Shown here in pieces: positions 24,200 to 32,783 of a stretch of 64,000 bases of DNA (its first letter is position 1; each line of letters opens with the position of its first letter). Origin of the DNA: Candidatus Sericytochromatia bacterium S15B-MN24 CBMW_12 (GTDB lineage Bacteria > Cyanobacteriota > Sericytochromatia > S15B-MN24 > UBA4093); the NCBI GenBank assembly GCA_002083825.1, contig DAZV01000057.1:124001-188000 (forward strand), given 5' to 3'. The translations under genes and the position numbers were made by a program. A model generated the notes under the pieces. The model saw nothing but the letters and a program-made list of their open reading frames with translations. It made no database searches and had not been told where the DNA came from.

Positions 24200-25900
24200 C
24201 TATTCATCAACCGATGCCTCATCATCCGATTTCGATCCCATGGCCAAAAGCAACAAGCAACAGACAATGACGGCGACGCTGGCTGCCGCGCCGTTTGCGG
24301 CCTCCTTGTCTTGAGACAGCTTTCCGCTCGCCGCCTGTAGAGACAGGATGCCGCCGTCCGGGTTTTGCAGGGCGTCTCGCGCTTGTTCGTCGTCCTGATT
24401 CGCTGCGCTTATTTCGGCAAACGGACCTGTGAGCGCCGAACCGGAGAACGGCCCGAGCGCGTTCGCCGCTGAGGCGAACGGGCCGACCGGCTCAGAAATG
24501 GTCCACGTGAACGTTCGAATCGTCGTGTCTCTAGGGCCACCGGGCGTCGTGTCGGTCATCGTCACGGCCCCGAGGTACTTGCCAAGCGCCGCGAAGGACA
24601 CCGTTCCCGAGATAGTACCGGTACCCGGGTGGATAGCAAGTCCCGCCGGCAATCCGGTGGCGCTGAAGTTGACTTGCGTGCCGCTGGCGCGAATCACGTC
24701 CAGCTCCAGTGCGATGGTCTCACCCGCGGCGCTGCCTTGGTCTCCCAGGGGCGCCAAAACAGGTGGCTGGGTCGGTGCAGGGGGCGGGGAAGCCTCTAGC
24801 ACCGGGAGGGCCTCGACGCTGGGGCGAGGCTTCTCGAACTGTGGCGGAGCTGACGGTTGAACCGGAGTCGGCGACGGCGTCGGAGCGGGGGAAGGTTGCA
24901 GGGTAGGCGCCGGAGTCGGCTGTGGACTCGCTTCTGGAGTGGGTTCGGGGGTGGGCATGGGTTTGGGTTCGGGGGTGGCGGCTGCCACGGATGGGGAGGC
25001 CGCCGTCACGGGCTTCGGTCCTTCGCCGAAGAGCCTCACCCCGATGCCCGCCAGGAGGCCTTGAACCGGGATTCCGTAGGTGTCGCCCGTACTCCAGAAA
25101 TAATTGACTTGCGAGAACAGCTTGTCTGAATGGCCGTAGCGGGCGCCCACACTGTGCTTGATCTCGTCGGAAATGAGCGACGCATTGACGGCGTCCGGGT
25201 TGACCAGGATGTGGCGATAGCCCAGCGAGTAGCCGAGGCCAAGCCGACCGAGATTCCAGTCCAAACCTCCGTCGCCGCCAGCCATCGTGCGATTGCTCAT
25301 GACGGAGACGACGGGGGTCAGGTACAGGTTGAAATTCTTCCACGGCCTCATGGTGTTGAGGGCAATCTCCATTCCCTGGGCGGAGCCGCCCGGGAAGGGA
25401 ACCATGCCGAACATCGGCGCGCTGAGGCCCATCCCGGAATTGGCCAGGAAGTACAGGTCGGAGCGGTAGTGCGCATCCCAGCCGATCGTCCAGTCGAGGG
25501 CATTGAAGAGAGGTCCCCGCAGACCTACCTCGGTGGTATGCCCCAAATCGGCCATCACCTGCAATCGGTCGGTGAGGCGCATCTGCATCGAGAGTTGCGA
25601 TCCCGCGAGTTGCGCGGCGCTCGTCGGGTAGTTGATGAAGCCCCCCCGCACGGTCATGTCGATGTCGCCGACCTGATAGAGGTAGCGAGGAGCGATGTTG
25701 ATCCCGCTATTGGTTAGGCTGTTCTCGAGGGTCGGGTCGGAGCGGGTGGACGCAGGATCTTCGGCCACCGTGACGGATGCCGAGGCGGTCGGAGCGCCAG
25801 CGACGCTCGGCGGTACGGCCATCTGGGCAGGCGGCTCGGAGAGGGGCGCCAGTGCCAGCGCGAGGAAGGCAGTGAGGTGTTGGACGGAGTGGTTCAACAT
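24200..25900 (-). CDS. Cell-envelope protein: barrel-like domain, Pro-rich linker, Ig-like domain
   Basis: 566 residues from the ATG at 25900, preceded by CAGGAGC; the open frame extends upstream without a good site. Signal-like N-terminus (LTAFLALALAPL), then a beta-rich part (about 60-300) resembling an outer-membrane or autotransporter-like barrel, a long Pro/Thr/Ser linker with PTPEP-type repeats (about 310-390), a putative-Ig fold module of the He_PIG type (GLPAGLAIHPGTGTISG) and a C-terminal transmembrane helix (AASVAVIVCCLLLLAMG). It lies 66 bases upstream of the channel gene at 23171 and may be co-transcribed with it. No enzyme motif is seen. Confidence 0.7.
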   Translation of the reverse strand: MLNHSVQHLTAFLALALAPLSEPPAQMAVPPSVAGAPTASASVTVAEDPASTRSDPTLENSLTNSGINIAPRYLYQVGDIDMTVRGGFINYPTSAAQLAGSQLSMQMRLTDRLQVMADLGHTTEVGLRGPLFNALDWTIGWDAHYRSDLYFLANSGMGLSAPMFGMVPFPGGSAQGMEIALNTMRPWKNFNLYLTPVVSVMSNRTMAGGDGGLDWNLGRLGLGYSLGYRHILVNPDAVNASLISDEIKHSVGARYGHSDKLFSQVNYFWSTGDTYGIPVQGLLAGIGVRLFGEGPKPVTAASPSVAAATPEPKPMPTPEPTPEASPQPTPAPTLQPSPAPTPSPTPVQPSAPPQFEKPRPSVEALPVLEASPPPAPTQPPVLAPLGDQGSAAGETIALELDVIRASGTQVNFSATGLPAGLAIHPGTGTISGTVSFAALGKYLGAVTMTDTTPGGPRDTTIRTFTWTISEPVGPFASAANALGPFSGSALTGPFAEISAANQDDEQARDALQNPDGGILSLQAASGKLSQDKEAANGAAASVAVIVCCLLLLAMGSKSDDEASVDE

Positions 25901-26244
25901 GCGCTCCTGAAATCGGCGTGTAATGACGCGGGCATCCGGGTACCTCGAGGCCTCCATGATCACCACGGCGGATCGCGAACAGCCGCCGGGAGCCTGGCAC
26001 TCCAATCCTCGACCAAAGTGACGGATGGCTTTGCACCGATATCGTCATACCAGATGGGCATGCCGATGGTCAAGGAAGTGCTTGGATAGGTAACTTCGGG
26101 TTTTTCGTAACGCTATTCTCCTATTTCGAGCCCAGGATGCCGGAAATGCCGATTGATGGCCAAGGCAAACAGCCTTATACTTGTTCTGGGAAAATGGATC
26201 CATTGTCTAGTTGGTTCGCCGAACGACTTACAAAAGGTGCTCGA
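25901..26244. promoter_or_regulatory. Divergent intergenic region with a candidate promoter for the Cache-channel gene
   Basis: On the plus strand TTGATG (26153-26158), a 16-base spacer and TTATAC (26175-26180) form a plausible sigma70 promoter whose start would be near 26187, leaving a ~60-base leader. No clear operator is visible. The promoter of the minus-strand gene at 24200-25900 must also lie here, but I cannot assign it. Confidence 0.5.
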
Positions 26245-28317
26245 ATGACAACTGAAGAACGGGTTGTGGCCGCGGTTCCTGGCCGTGCCCCCCTTGGCCC
26301 CTCCTGGCTCCGGCCCCTCCTGTTCGTTGTCTTTGTGGTGGCGCTCGTAACCACCGTGGCCCTCTGCTGGCGATTCATGGCAAAGGAAGGGGCCTTTCAG
26401 GACGACATCGAAACGCGGGCGCAGATCGCGGCGTTGAAGGGATCCAAGGCCCTTTCGTCGAAGTTGATGTCGGTCGAAAAAGAACTCAGTGACCTGGCAA
26501 AGGGGCGCGTGCCTGCCGATCGTGCGGCGGCCGAGTCGACTATCCTTCGTTTACTCGACTCCGACAAGGACCTCACCGCCGTGGGCTTCGTTGCCCCGGA
26601 TGCGAAGGGAGACCCCGAGAAGCGTCCTGCGACGATTGGCGTGCGGCAGCCCGACGGCAAGGTCATCATGATGCAAGGCGAGTCGCGTCGGGCAACCCCC
26701 GGTTGGCTCGAGCCCTATTACCGTCAGGAAGTGGGGCAGCGCGTCGCCGAGTTCTCGGTCGCCACTGGCGGCTCGGGCATGTTCTTCGCGGACCTCGGCG
26801 TCACCTCGATCGCGCGTCTCGTCGCCGATCTGGAGATCGGATCGCCCGGCTACTCTTTTGTCGTCTCGGCTGAGAAGGGTCGCGTCCTGTCGTATCCCGT
26901 CAGCGAGTTCGTCGGTCAGAAGCAAGACCTGAGCAAACTGGCGGTCCGCGAGCAAGAGCCCGCCTACGAAAAGCTGGCATCCCAGGTAAAGGCTGCCGAC
27001 GCTGGACATTTCAAGGCCGTGAGCGGTCGCACGAATTCAAACTACTGGATCGCGTTCCAACGTGTTTCTCAGACGGGCTGGCAGTACGTTGTCAGGCTGG
27101 CGGCTGAATTGCCGTCGGCTGCCGCTCAAATCTCCAAGCGAGACCGGATCCAGATAGTGATTGCGCTCCTCGTGACCATTCTCGCCGGCCTCGCCGCCCT
27201 TTTCAAGGTCAACGACACCAACCGGAACGAACTGTGGACGTTCTGCCTGAGTTCGGCCGCAGCCCTGCTCGTCGGCACGGGCTGCATCTTCTACCTGATC
27301 ATGGATACCCCCGCGAGCGTTAAGTCGGATGCCGATATCATGCTGACCGATCAGGGCGAACTGCTGCGCTACGTCTCGCAAGATCCCTACGCTACGGGCA
27401 AGCTGACGTTTCAGAAACCCCACATGATCAAGACGGGGCTTCATATCCAGTCAGTCGATTTCGCCGGCGCCAACAACATCTCGCTGACCGGAACGGTTTG
27501 GCAACAGATCCCCGATGCGATCAAGGACCAGGTGAGGATCGGGGTGTACTTCCCCGAGGCGGTCAAGTCCGATCTGCGGGAGTCATACGTCCGCAAGTCG
27601 CCCGATGGCCTTACGCATGGCTGGACCTTCGCCGTCACGTTCCGGCAAGCCTTCGACTTCACCCGTTATCCGCTCGATACCCAGAACGTGCGAATGCGGA
27701 TGCGGTCCACTGACTTTGACAAGAACATCATCCTGGTGCCGGATCTCGAAGCCTACGGGACCTGGGACCAGAACGACGTGCCCGGTGTCGACATCGCCGC
27801 CGTCCTCAACGGCTGGGTTTTCGATCGCACGTTTTTCGACTTCACCAAGGCCCGCTACAAGTCCAATTTCGGTATTACCAACTTGGTCGGACAGTCGGGT
27901 TTCCCCGAACTTCGATTCAACGCCCTCTTGAGACGGGATTTCAAGGGTCCGATGGTTTCGGTCGTCCTGCCCATGGCGATCATTAGCACCCTGCTGTTCA
28001 TGAACCTCATGTTCGCCAAGGTCGACGACAAGCCCTTGTCCATCCTGAGTCCGATCGCGGCGTTCTTCTTCTCGGTCGCCTTGGCGCATGCCAAGATTCG
28101 CGACACCTTCGCCACGGGCGACTTCATGTTCATGGAAATGTTCTGCTTCGCCTTGTACTTCATGATCGTCTACGTGGCGCTAACGCTGCTCGTGAGGTCG
28201 ACCCAGAAGGGCCCGTCGAAAATGATCGAGAACGACGGATTGGTTCCGAAGTTGCTTTACTGGCCGGTCCTGGGCAGCATCCTTTTCATATCGGCCGTGG
28301 GAGTGTACTACGCATGA
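26245..28317 (+). CDS. Cache-domain sensor fused to a pentameric ligand-gated channel
   Basis: 690 residues from the ATG at 26245 (AAGGTG six bases upstream). Helix 1 at about 24-44, then an extracellular Cache-type sensor (about 60-290; LEPYYRQEV, FFADLGV, GYSFVVSAEKGRVLSYP, NSNYWIAFQRVSQTGWQYVVRL). Two more helices at about 302-321 and 330-353 follow. The remainder is a channel module: beta domain about 385-565 with the Pro-loop DFTRYPLDTQNVRM, and four helices at about 567-590, 596-616, 628-652 and 669-688. Prokaryotic channels with extra chemosensory N-terminal domains have been reported. The stop overlaps the next gene by 4 nt. Ligand unknown. Confidence 0.82.
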   Translation: MTTEERVVAAVPGRAPLGPSWLRPLLFVVFVVALVTTVALCWRFMAKEGAFQDDIETRAQIAALKGSKALSSKLMSVEKELSDLAKGRVPADRAAAESTILRLLDSDKDLTAVGFVAPDAKGDPEKRPATIGVRQPDGKVIMMQGESRRATPGWLEPYYRQEVGQRVAEFSVATGGSGMFFADLGVTSIARLVADLEIGSPGYSFVVSAEKGRVLSYPVSEFVGQKQDLSKLAVREQEPAYEKLASQVKAADAGHFKAVSGRTNSNYWIAFQRVSQTGWQYVVRLAAELPSAAAQISKRDRIQIVIALLVTILAGLAALFKVNDTNRNELWTFCLSSAAALLVGTGCIFYLIMDTPASVKSDADIMLTDQGELLRYVSQDPYATGKLTFQKPHMIKTGLHIQSVDFAGANNISLTGTVWQQIPDAIKDQVRIGVYFPEAVKSDLRESYVRKSPDGLTHGWTFAVTFRQAFDFTRYPLDTQNVRMRMRSTDFDKNIILVPDLEAYGTWDQNDVPGVDIAAVLNGWVFDRTFFDFTKARYKSNFGITNLVGQSGFPELRFNALLRRDFKGPMVSVVLPMAIISTLLFMNLMFAKVDDKPLSILSPIAAFFFSVALAHAKIRDTFATGDFMFMEMFCFALYFMIVYVALTLLVRSTQKGPSKMIENDGLVPKLLYWPVLGSILFISAVGVYYA

Positions 28318-31169
28318 GGGAGTCGAATCGCACCGGAAACCGTCCCGCGGGCCCGCTTTCGGTTGCCCTGCTCATCGGTCTGGCCTCGCTGATCGGCATC
28401 GCGCCGGCCGGATTGGCGGCAACGACAGCCCAGGGAGCGGCAAGCAAGTCTGGAGTCGCCCTCGCGTTTACGGCGATGACGACCGGTCCTTTCAGGATGG
28501 TCACATCGGTGAAAGACGACCTTGAGAGCGTCATGGGTGATGCGCTAGCGCCAGGCACGCTGGAATCCGGGGTCGGGGCTGCTCGAAAGGGCGACTGGGT
28601 CGTCTTCGACCCGGAAGGGGGCCTCGGCCCCATCGATGTAAAACAGTTGATCGCCTCCGGCAAGTTCGCACTCGGAGGCCCCAGAAAACCCGTTGCCTGT
28701 CTTCGACGGGGCACGGCAAAAATATTCGTGGATCCCACCGCCGCGGGAGCGGCCGACCTTGCCGCTAGGCTGTTGAAAGGCGATCGCTTCGCAACCGAAG
28801 GAGCCGTTTGGGAACTGATTGGCAGCGACGGCCGGCATCTGAGGCTCTTCGGCCTGGGGGATGACGCCGCCGCGAATGCGGCGCTACAAGACGCCGCAGG
28901 CTGGGTCTTGTCCGCAGTCGCAAGAGCGGAAGCCCGTTCGGGCGGCATGGTGGTGGCACTAGGATTGGCCGAAGGTGGCTTCGCCGTGCATGATCTGGCG
29001 AAACGCATGGTTGCCGATCGACGTGCACTCTGGGTCGATGGAGGAAACCTCGTCGAGGATTCCAACGACGCCCGCGGGCGTTTCACCCTGGAGCGGACCC
29101 TGTCCAGCTTGGCCTCCGGCAGCATCGACGCACTCGTTCCCTACAAGAACGAGCTTCGTCTCTCCCATGCGGACCAAGTTCGACTGGCCGCGACCGTGCC
29201 GCTAGTCGCGGCCAATCTGTCGGCTCCGGGTGATGTCCCGCTCGCACCATTCATCATGAAGCACGTGGCGGGAGTGCGGGTTGCCATCGTCGGGATCGCG
29301 GACGGCGATGTTTTGACCCGAAACAACCTCGTCGGCCGCAAGACCGGATGGGCCATGCGTCCTGAATCGGAAGCCCTGGCGAGCGCCATCGCGAGCGCCA
29401 CCAATCAGGGAGCCGATGCGATCGTCATCCTGACCAATAAGCCCGCGAGTGCCCTGCCCGCCCTGAAAAAGGCCGCGGCCAACACCGCGGCCGTCCTGAA
29501 CTTCGATTTCGAACCGGGCCCCCCGAATCGGACGGCGTCCGTAACCTCCGACCATGCCCTGCCGAGGCCTTGGCTAAGCGAGTCCGTTTCGCCCTTCGAG
29601 ATTGGCAAGCTGGACCTGGCTTTCCGGGAAAGCAGCGTCGCCGGTTTGCGGCGACTCGAAAGGGTGAGCTTCAATGCCGTTCGACCGAACGAGCGCGATC
29701 TCTCTGATCCTGGCGCCGCTTGGAAAGCCGTGGAAGCCATGACCGAGTTCGACTCTGCTCTGTCGAGCGAGTTGCTTCCGGACAGCCGGTCTCTCACCCG
29801 TCAATTGCCCTACTACCGGTCCGAGGAATGGACCATGCTCGCCGCGGCGGCCATGCGGCGCGCGGCCGTCGCCGACGTGGCTGTCCTGTCGATGCGACGG
29901 GGGGGCAGGTCAATCAGGGGGGCCGTGCCCCGATCCGTGGTTGAAGACTGGTTGCCCAGCGGGACGACGGTGGCCAAGGCGAACGTACGCGGAGCAGCGC
30001 TAAAAAAGTGGGTTGCTTCTCTGGGAGACAACGTCGGAGTGGCGGGTTACAATCCCGTGACGGGTCTCTTAGGCGGTAGGCCGCTACGCGATGACGAGAT
30101 GTATCGGATCGCGACGACCGAGACTTTCGCCTTCAACGAAGCCTTCGCGGACACCTTCGCCGCGGGCGCCTCGACCGATTTTCACCTGGTGGGCGATGCG
30201 CTTGCGGACGGCGGCGACGGAGTTACGATTGCCGAACTCGTGCTCGCACGACTGAAGGCGATGAAGGGACGCGAAGACGATTTCACGCTTGCCTTCCGGC
30301 GCGACCTGGAGGCGCTCTTGGGAGACACCGGGACATCCTTGGAACCAAAGTGGACCGTCAGCCTCAATCCTGTCGACATTTCGTTCAATGGTTCGACTCC
30401 CTATAACACGACGGCGTTCGGCGGCGTCGCCAACTCCCGGATCACCGCTCCGGCCACCCAAACCTTGAAGACGAAGGGAACCCTCGCCGCCTCGTACGAG
30501 GGGCAGGCGCTAACCTGGGCGACGACTGGGACGCTCAAGTACGACGCAGCAACCATTACCCAGAGCACTTCCCAGCAGTATCGGCAGCTCACCAACGAAC
30601 TCAGGATCGGGTCCCAGGTATTCGCCAACGCGGCCGCATTCCAGGCCCCCGTCCTGAATTCCAAGCTCGTGCCGTTCAGTGAGCTGGCCTACGTCACCGA
30701 GGTCATGCCGGGTATCAACCCCAAGACCGGCGCGGAGAACCCTCGACGGCAGGATACGCTGGGGACCCTCGGTGTTGCCTACAAGGGCGCCGGTTGGATC
30801 AAGGAGCTGCGAGCCGGCGTCGAAGCGCGCAAGAATTTCGCGCTGGCTGGCCGCGCCATCGAGCCCGGCGCTCAGCTTGCCATGGCGCTCGGTCAGAAGG
30901 CGGGCATCTTCGACCTGTCTTTCGACTCCCTGGTGGATTCCTTCCTGCCGGTCGCCGGAGACAGTCCGGCCGATCTCGGGCTGTCCGCTCAGTTCGCCTT
31001 GGCGGCCAAGGTTCCCATTGCCAGCGGTTTCGGCCTGCGCATCGGCGTCGATGGCTTCGTGTTCCGGGGGAAAGTTCCGACGACCGACACCTTCGGGGCG
31101 GTTCTCACGCCGAGCATCGGCCTGAGCTACGGCACGACCTGGAAGCCATTGACCGGGGTCATTTACTGA
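28314..31169 (+). CDS. Nucleotidase-like domain fused to an outer-membrane barrel-like domain
   Basis: 951 residues. Signal peptide about 1-36. The middle resembles UshA-family 5'-nucleotidases: a degenerate metallophosphatase part (WVDGGNLVEDS; ADAIVILTN) and a better preserved C-terminal domain (about 490-690; AAMRRAAVADVAVLS, NVRGAALKKWV, DDEMYRIATTETF). The usual metal-binding HD and NHE motifs are not evident, so catalysis is doubtful. The last ~260 residues are beta-rich with alternating hydrophobic residues and end in Tyr, like an outer-membrane barrel. The ATG overlaps the stop of the Cache-channel gene (ATGA), so the two are translationally coupled. Confidence 0.65.
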   Translation: MRESNRTGNRPAGPLSVALLIGLASLIGIAPAGLAATTAQGAASKSGVALAFTAMTTGPFRMVTSVKDDLESVMGDALAPGTLESGVGAARKGDWVVFDPEGGLGPIDVKQLIASGKFALGGPRKPVACLRRGTAKIFVDPTAAGAADLAARLLKGDRFATEGAVWELIGSDGRHLRLFGLGDDAAANAALQDAAGWVLSAVARAEARSGGMVVALGLAEGGFAVHDLAKRMVADRRALWVDGGNLVEDSNDARGRFTLERTLSSLASGSIDALVPYKNELRLSHADQVRLAATVPLVAANLSAPGDVPLAPFIMKHVAGVRVAIVGIADGDVLTRNNLVGRKTGWAMRPESEALASAIASATNQGADAIVILTNKPASALPALKKAAANTAAVLNFDFEPGPPNRTASVTSDHALPRPWLSESVSPFEIGKLDLAFRESSVAGLRRLERVSFNAVRPNERDLSDPGAAWKAVEAMTEFDSALSSELLPDSRSLTRQLPYYRSEEWTMLAAAAMRRAAVADVAVLSMRRGGRSIRGAVPRSVVEDWLPSGTTVAKANVRGAALKKWVASLGDNVGVAGYNPVTGLLGGRPLRDDEMYRIATTETFAFNEAFADTFAAGASTDFHLVGDALADGGDGVTIAELVLARLKAMKGREDDFTLAFRRDLEALLGDTGTSLEPKWTVSLNPVDISFNGSTPYNTTAFGGVANSRITAPATQTLKTKGTLAASYEGQALTWATTGTLKYDAATITQSTSQQYRQLTNELRIGSQVFANAAAFQAPVLNSKLVPFSELAYVTEVMPGINPKTGAENPRRQDTLGTLGVAYKGAGWIKELRAGVEARKNFALAGRAIEPGAQLAMALGQKAGIFDLSFDSLVDSFLPVAGDSPADLGLSAQFALAAKVPIASGFGLRIGVDGFVFRGKVPTTDTFGAVLTPSIGLSYGTTWKPLTGVIY

Positions 31170-31303
31170 GTTAGTTCGTTCTGAGGGGGCGGAACCGGGC
31201 CTGCGGTAGGGATTCCAACCGCCTCGCGGAACGCGCATTTTCCGGTCGTCGGACCGTCTATCGGTTGGTTACATAGTCTGGAAGGGATTGGGGGTGTTCG
31301 CCC

Positions 31304-31885
31304 ATGAGGTTGTCTCAGGTTGGCCTGTTGGCCTTGGTGCTCATCAACTCGGGTTGCGTCTACGTTCCCCTCGGGTCGTTGCCCCAGTTCACGACGGCCC
31401 AGCTCGCCAGTGGAGCGGCGATCATGAGGGTCGAATTGTCCATCAAGAGCGGGGGGTACCGTACTCAGGCGTCGATTCTTCCCTATACGTCGGCCGATGT
31501 GAACCACCTCGTCGTCAGCGTCTACAAGCTCGCGGGAGCGACCGAGATTGCCGTCGCCGACACCGTGACCAACATTGGCCAACCTCTGATTCGCGACCTG
31601 GACCAGACGGCGATCGGTGCGGGGGTCGCCTTGACCAACCTCGCTCACAACACGACCTACCGCTTGCGCGCCAAGGCTTACAAGGCAGCTGGGCAGGAAG
31701 CCGCGGACTTGATCAGCGACGATGCCGCGTCCTTCGTCGATGTCGTCGTGGGGACGGATGATCGTCCTGTCGGCGTCGCCGTTCCTGTCGCGCTCATCGA
31801 CCGCCTGTTCTCTGGACAGAGCACGTCATCCTTCGAGATTATCGATGGGCGGGTCATCGATGCCGCAACGGAGAGCATTCAATGA
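31304..31885 (+). CDS. Lipoprotein, paralogue 1 of three
   Basis: 193 residues. Lipoprotein signal peptide with Cys18 in LINSGC, a slightly atypical lipobox. The rest is one beta-rich domain with the blocks VNHLVVSVYKL, HNTTYRLRAKAYKAAGQE, VVGTDDRP and LIDRLFSGQSTSSFEI. The same blocks occur in the Kelch lipoprotein at 32784 (VDHLVVSLHVL, HDTTYRIRAKAYKAPGRDE, HVGSDDRP, LADRMFSGQASSSVDF), so they are clear paralogues. The fold may be fibronectin III-like. It begins 134 bases after the nucleotidase-barrel gene and ends overlapping the next gene by 4 nt. Confidence 0.75.
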   Translation: MRLSQVGLLALVLINSGCVYVPLGSLPQFTTAQLASGAAIMRVELSIKSGGYRTQASILPYTSADVNHLVVSVYKLAGATEIAVADTVTNIGQPLIRDLDQTAIGAGVALTNLAHNTTYRLRAKAYKAAGQEAADLISDDAASFVDVVVGTDDRPVGVAVPVALIDRLFSGQSTSSFEIIDGRVIDAATESIQ

Positions 31886-32706
31886 TTCTCAGCGCATGGC
31901 CTCGAGTGCTGGCCGTCGGGGCGGCTTCTCTATCCCTAGCTTTGACGGCTTGTTCGAGGAATCAGTACCCGGAAATCCAGGGCGACGGAGAGCGAGTCGC
32001 CTCGGTCGCGCTGAGCTTGTCCAACGATCCGGAGCGGTCGATTCAAAAGATCGTCGATGTTCTGGGTTTCACGGACATCGCCACCATGGACGTGGTGCCC
32101 TTTCTCAGGACTTCCGACACCCTGTACGAGCCGATTTCCTCCACGACCGGCCTGCCGACCACGCTTTCGGATCCCGAGGTGTTGAAGGTGACCCAAGACC
32201 AGGATTCGATCGACTTCACGCGGACCATCGTCTTCGGGAACCTGCGTCCAAATGCCTACTATCGTTTCGAGATCCATGCCTATCGGCAGGACGGTTCGCT
32301 CATCTCCGATCCGGCTTCCTCGTCGATTGTCCTTCAGATGGCTCACGACGATCGCCCCGTGCTGGGCAGTCTCAAACTCGCCCTCATCAACACGCCGTTT
32401 TCCGCGACGAGCTCCATCACGCTCATCCAGGGAGATAGCGCGCTAAACTACGATCACGTCCTTTTCGAGATCGAAAAGGTAACGGGTAACCCTGAGGTCA
32501 TCACGCCCATCTCCACCCAGTCGCTCACCGATTTCAATGGCGTCCTGAACCTTTCCAACCTTTCCCCCTACACCCGATATCGAGGTAGAGCAACGGCATT
32601 CGCCTCGCCGGTCGAAACCGATCCCATCGCGGTGGCTACCTGCGACATCGTCGTGACCAATGACGATCAGCCTGCCACGGCGTCGGTCATTCTGGGACAA
32701 CCTTAG
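31882..32706 (+). CDS. Lipoprotein, paralogue 2 of three (two related domains)
   Basis: 274 residues with lipobox LTAC after a hydrophobic signal. Two related beta-rich domains follow: one with YYRFEIHAYRQDGSLIS and MAHDDRP, a second with YTRYRGRATAFASP and TNDDQP. The pattern of an aromatic-rich strand, a charged strand and a DDxP motif matches paralogues 1 and 3 more distantly. Its ATG overlaps the preceding stop (ATGA). No function is known for the family; surface location is expected. Confidence 0.72.
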   Translation: MILSAWPRVLAVGAASLSLALTACSRNQYPEIQGDGERVASVALSLSNDPERSIQKIVDVLGFTDIATMDVVPFLRTSDTLYEPISSTTGLPTTLSDPEVLKVTQDQDSIDFTRTIVFGNLRPNAYYRFEIHAYRQDGSLISDPASSSIVLQMAHDDRPVLGSLKLALINTPFSATSSITLIQGDSALNYDHVLFEIEKVTGNPEVITPISTQSLTDFNGVLNLSNLSPYTRYRGRATAFASPVETDPIAVATCDIVVTNDDQPATASVILGQP

Positions 32707-32783
32707 ACCATGCTTGGCCCTTGTGCCCGGCTTCGGCCCTCCTCGTGGATCCCTCTTCGTTTGCCAGGTGGAGCTTGCTCGTC

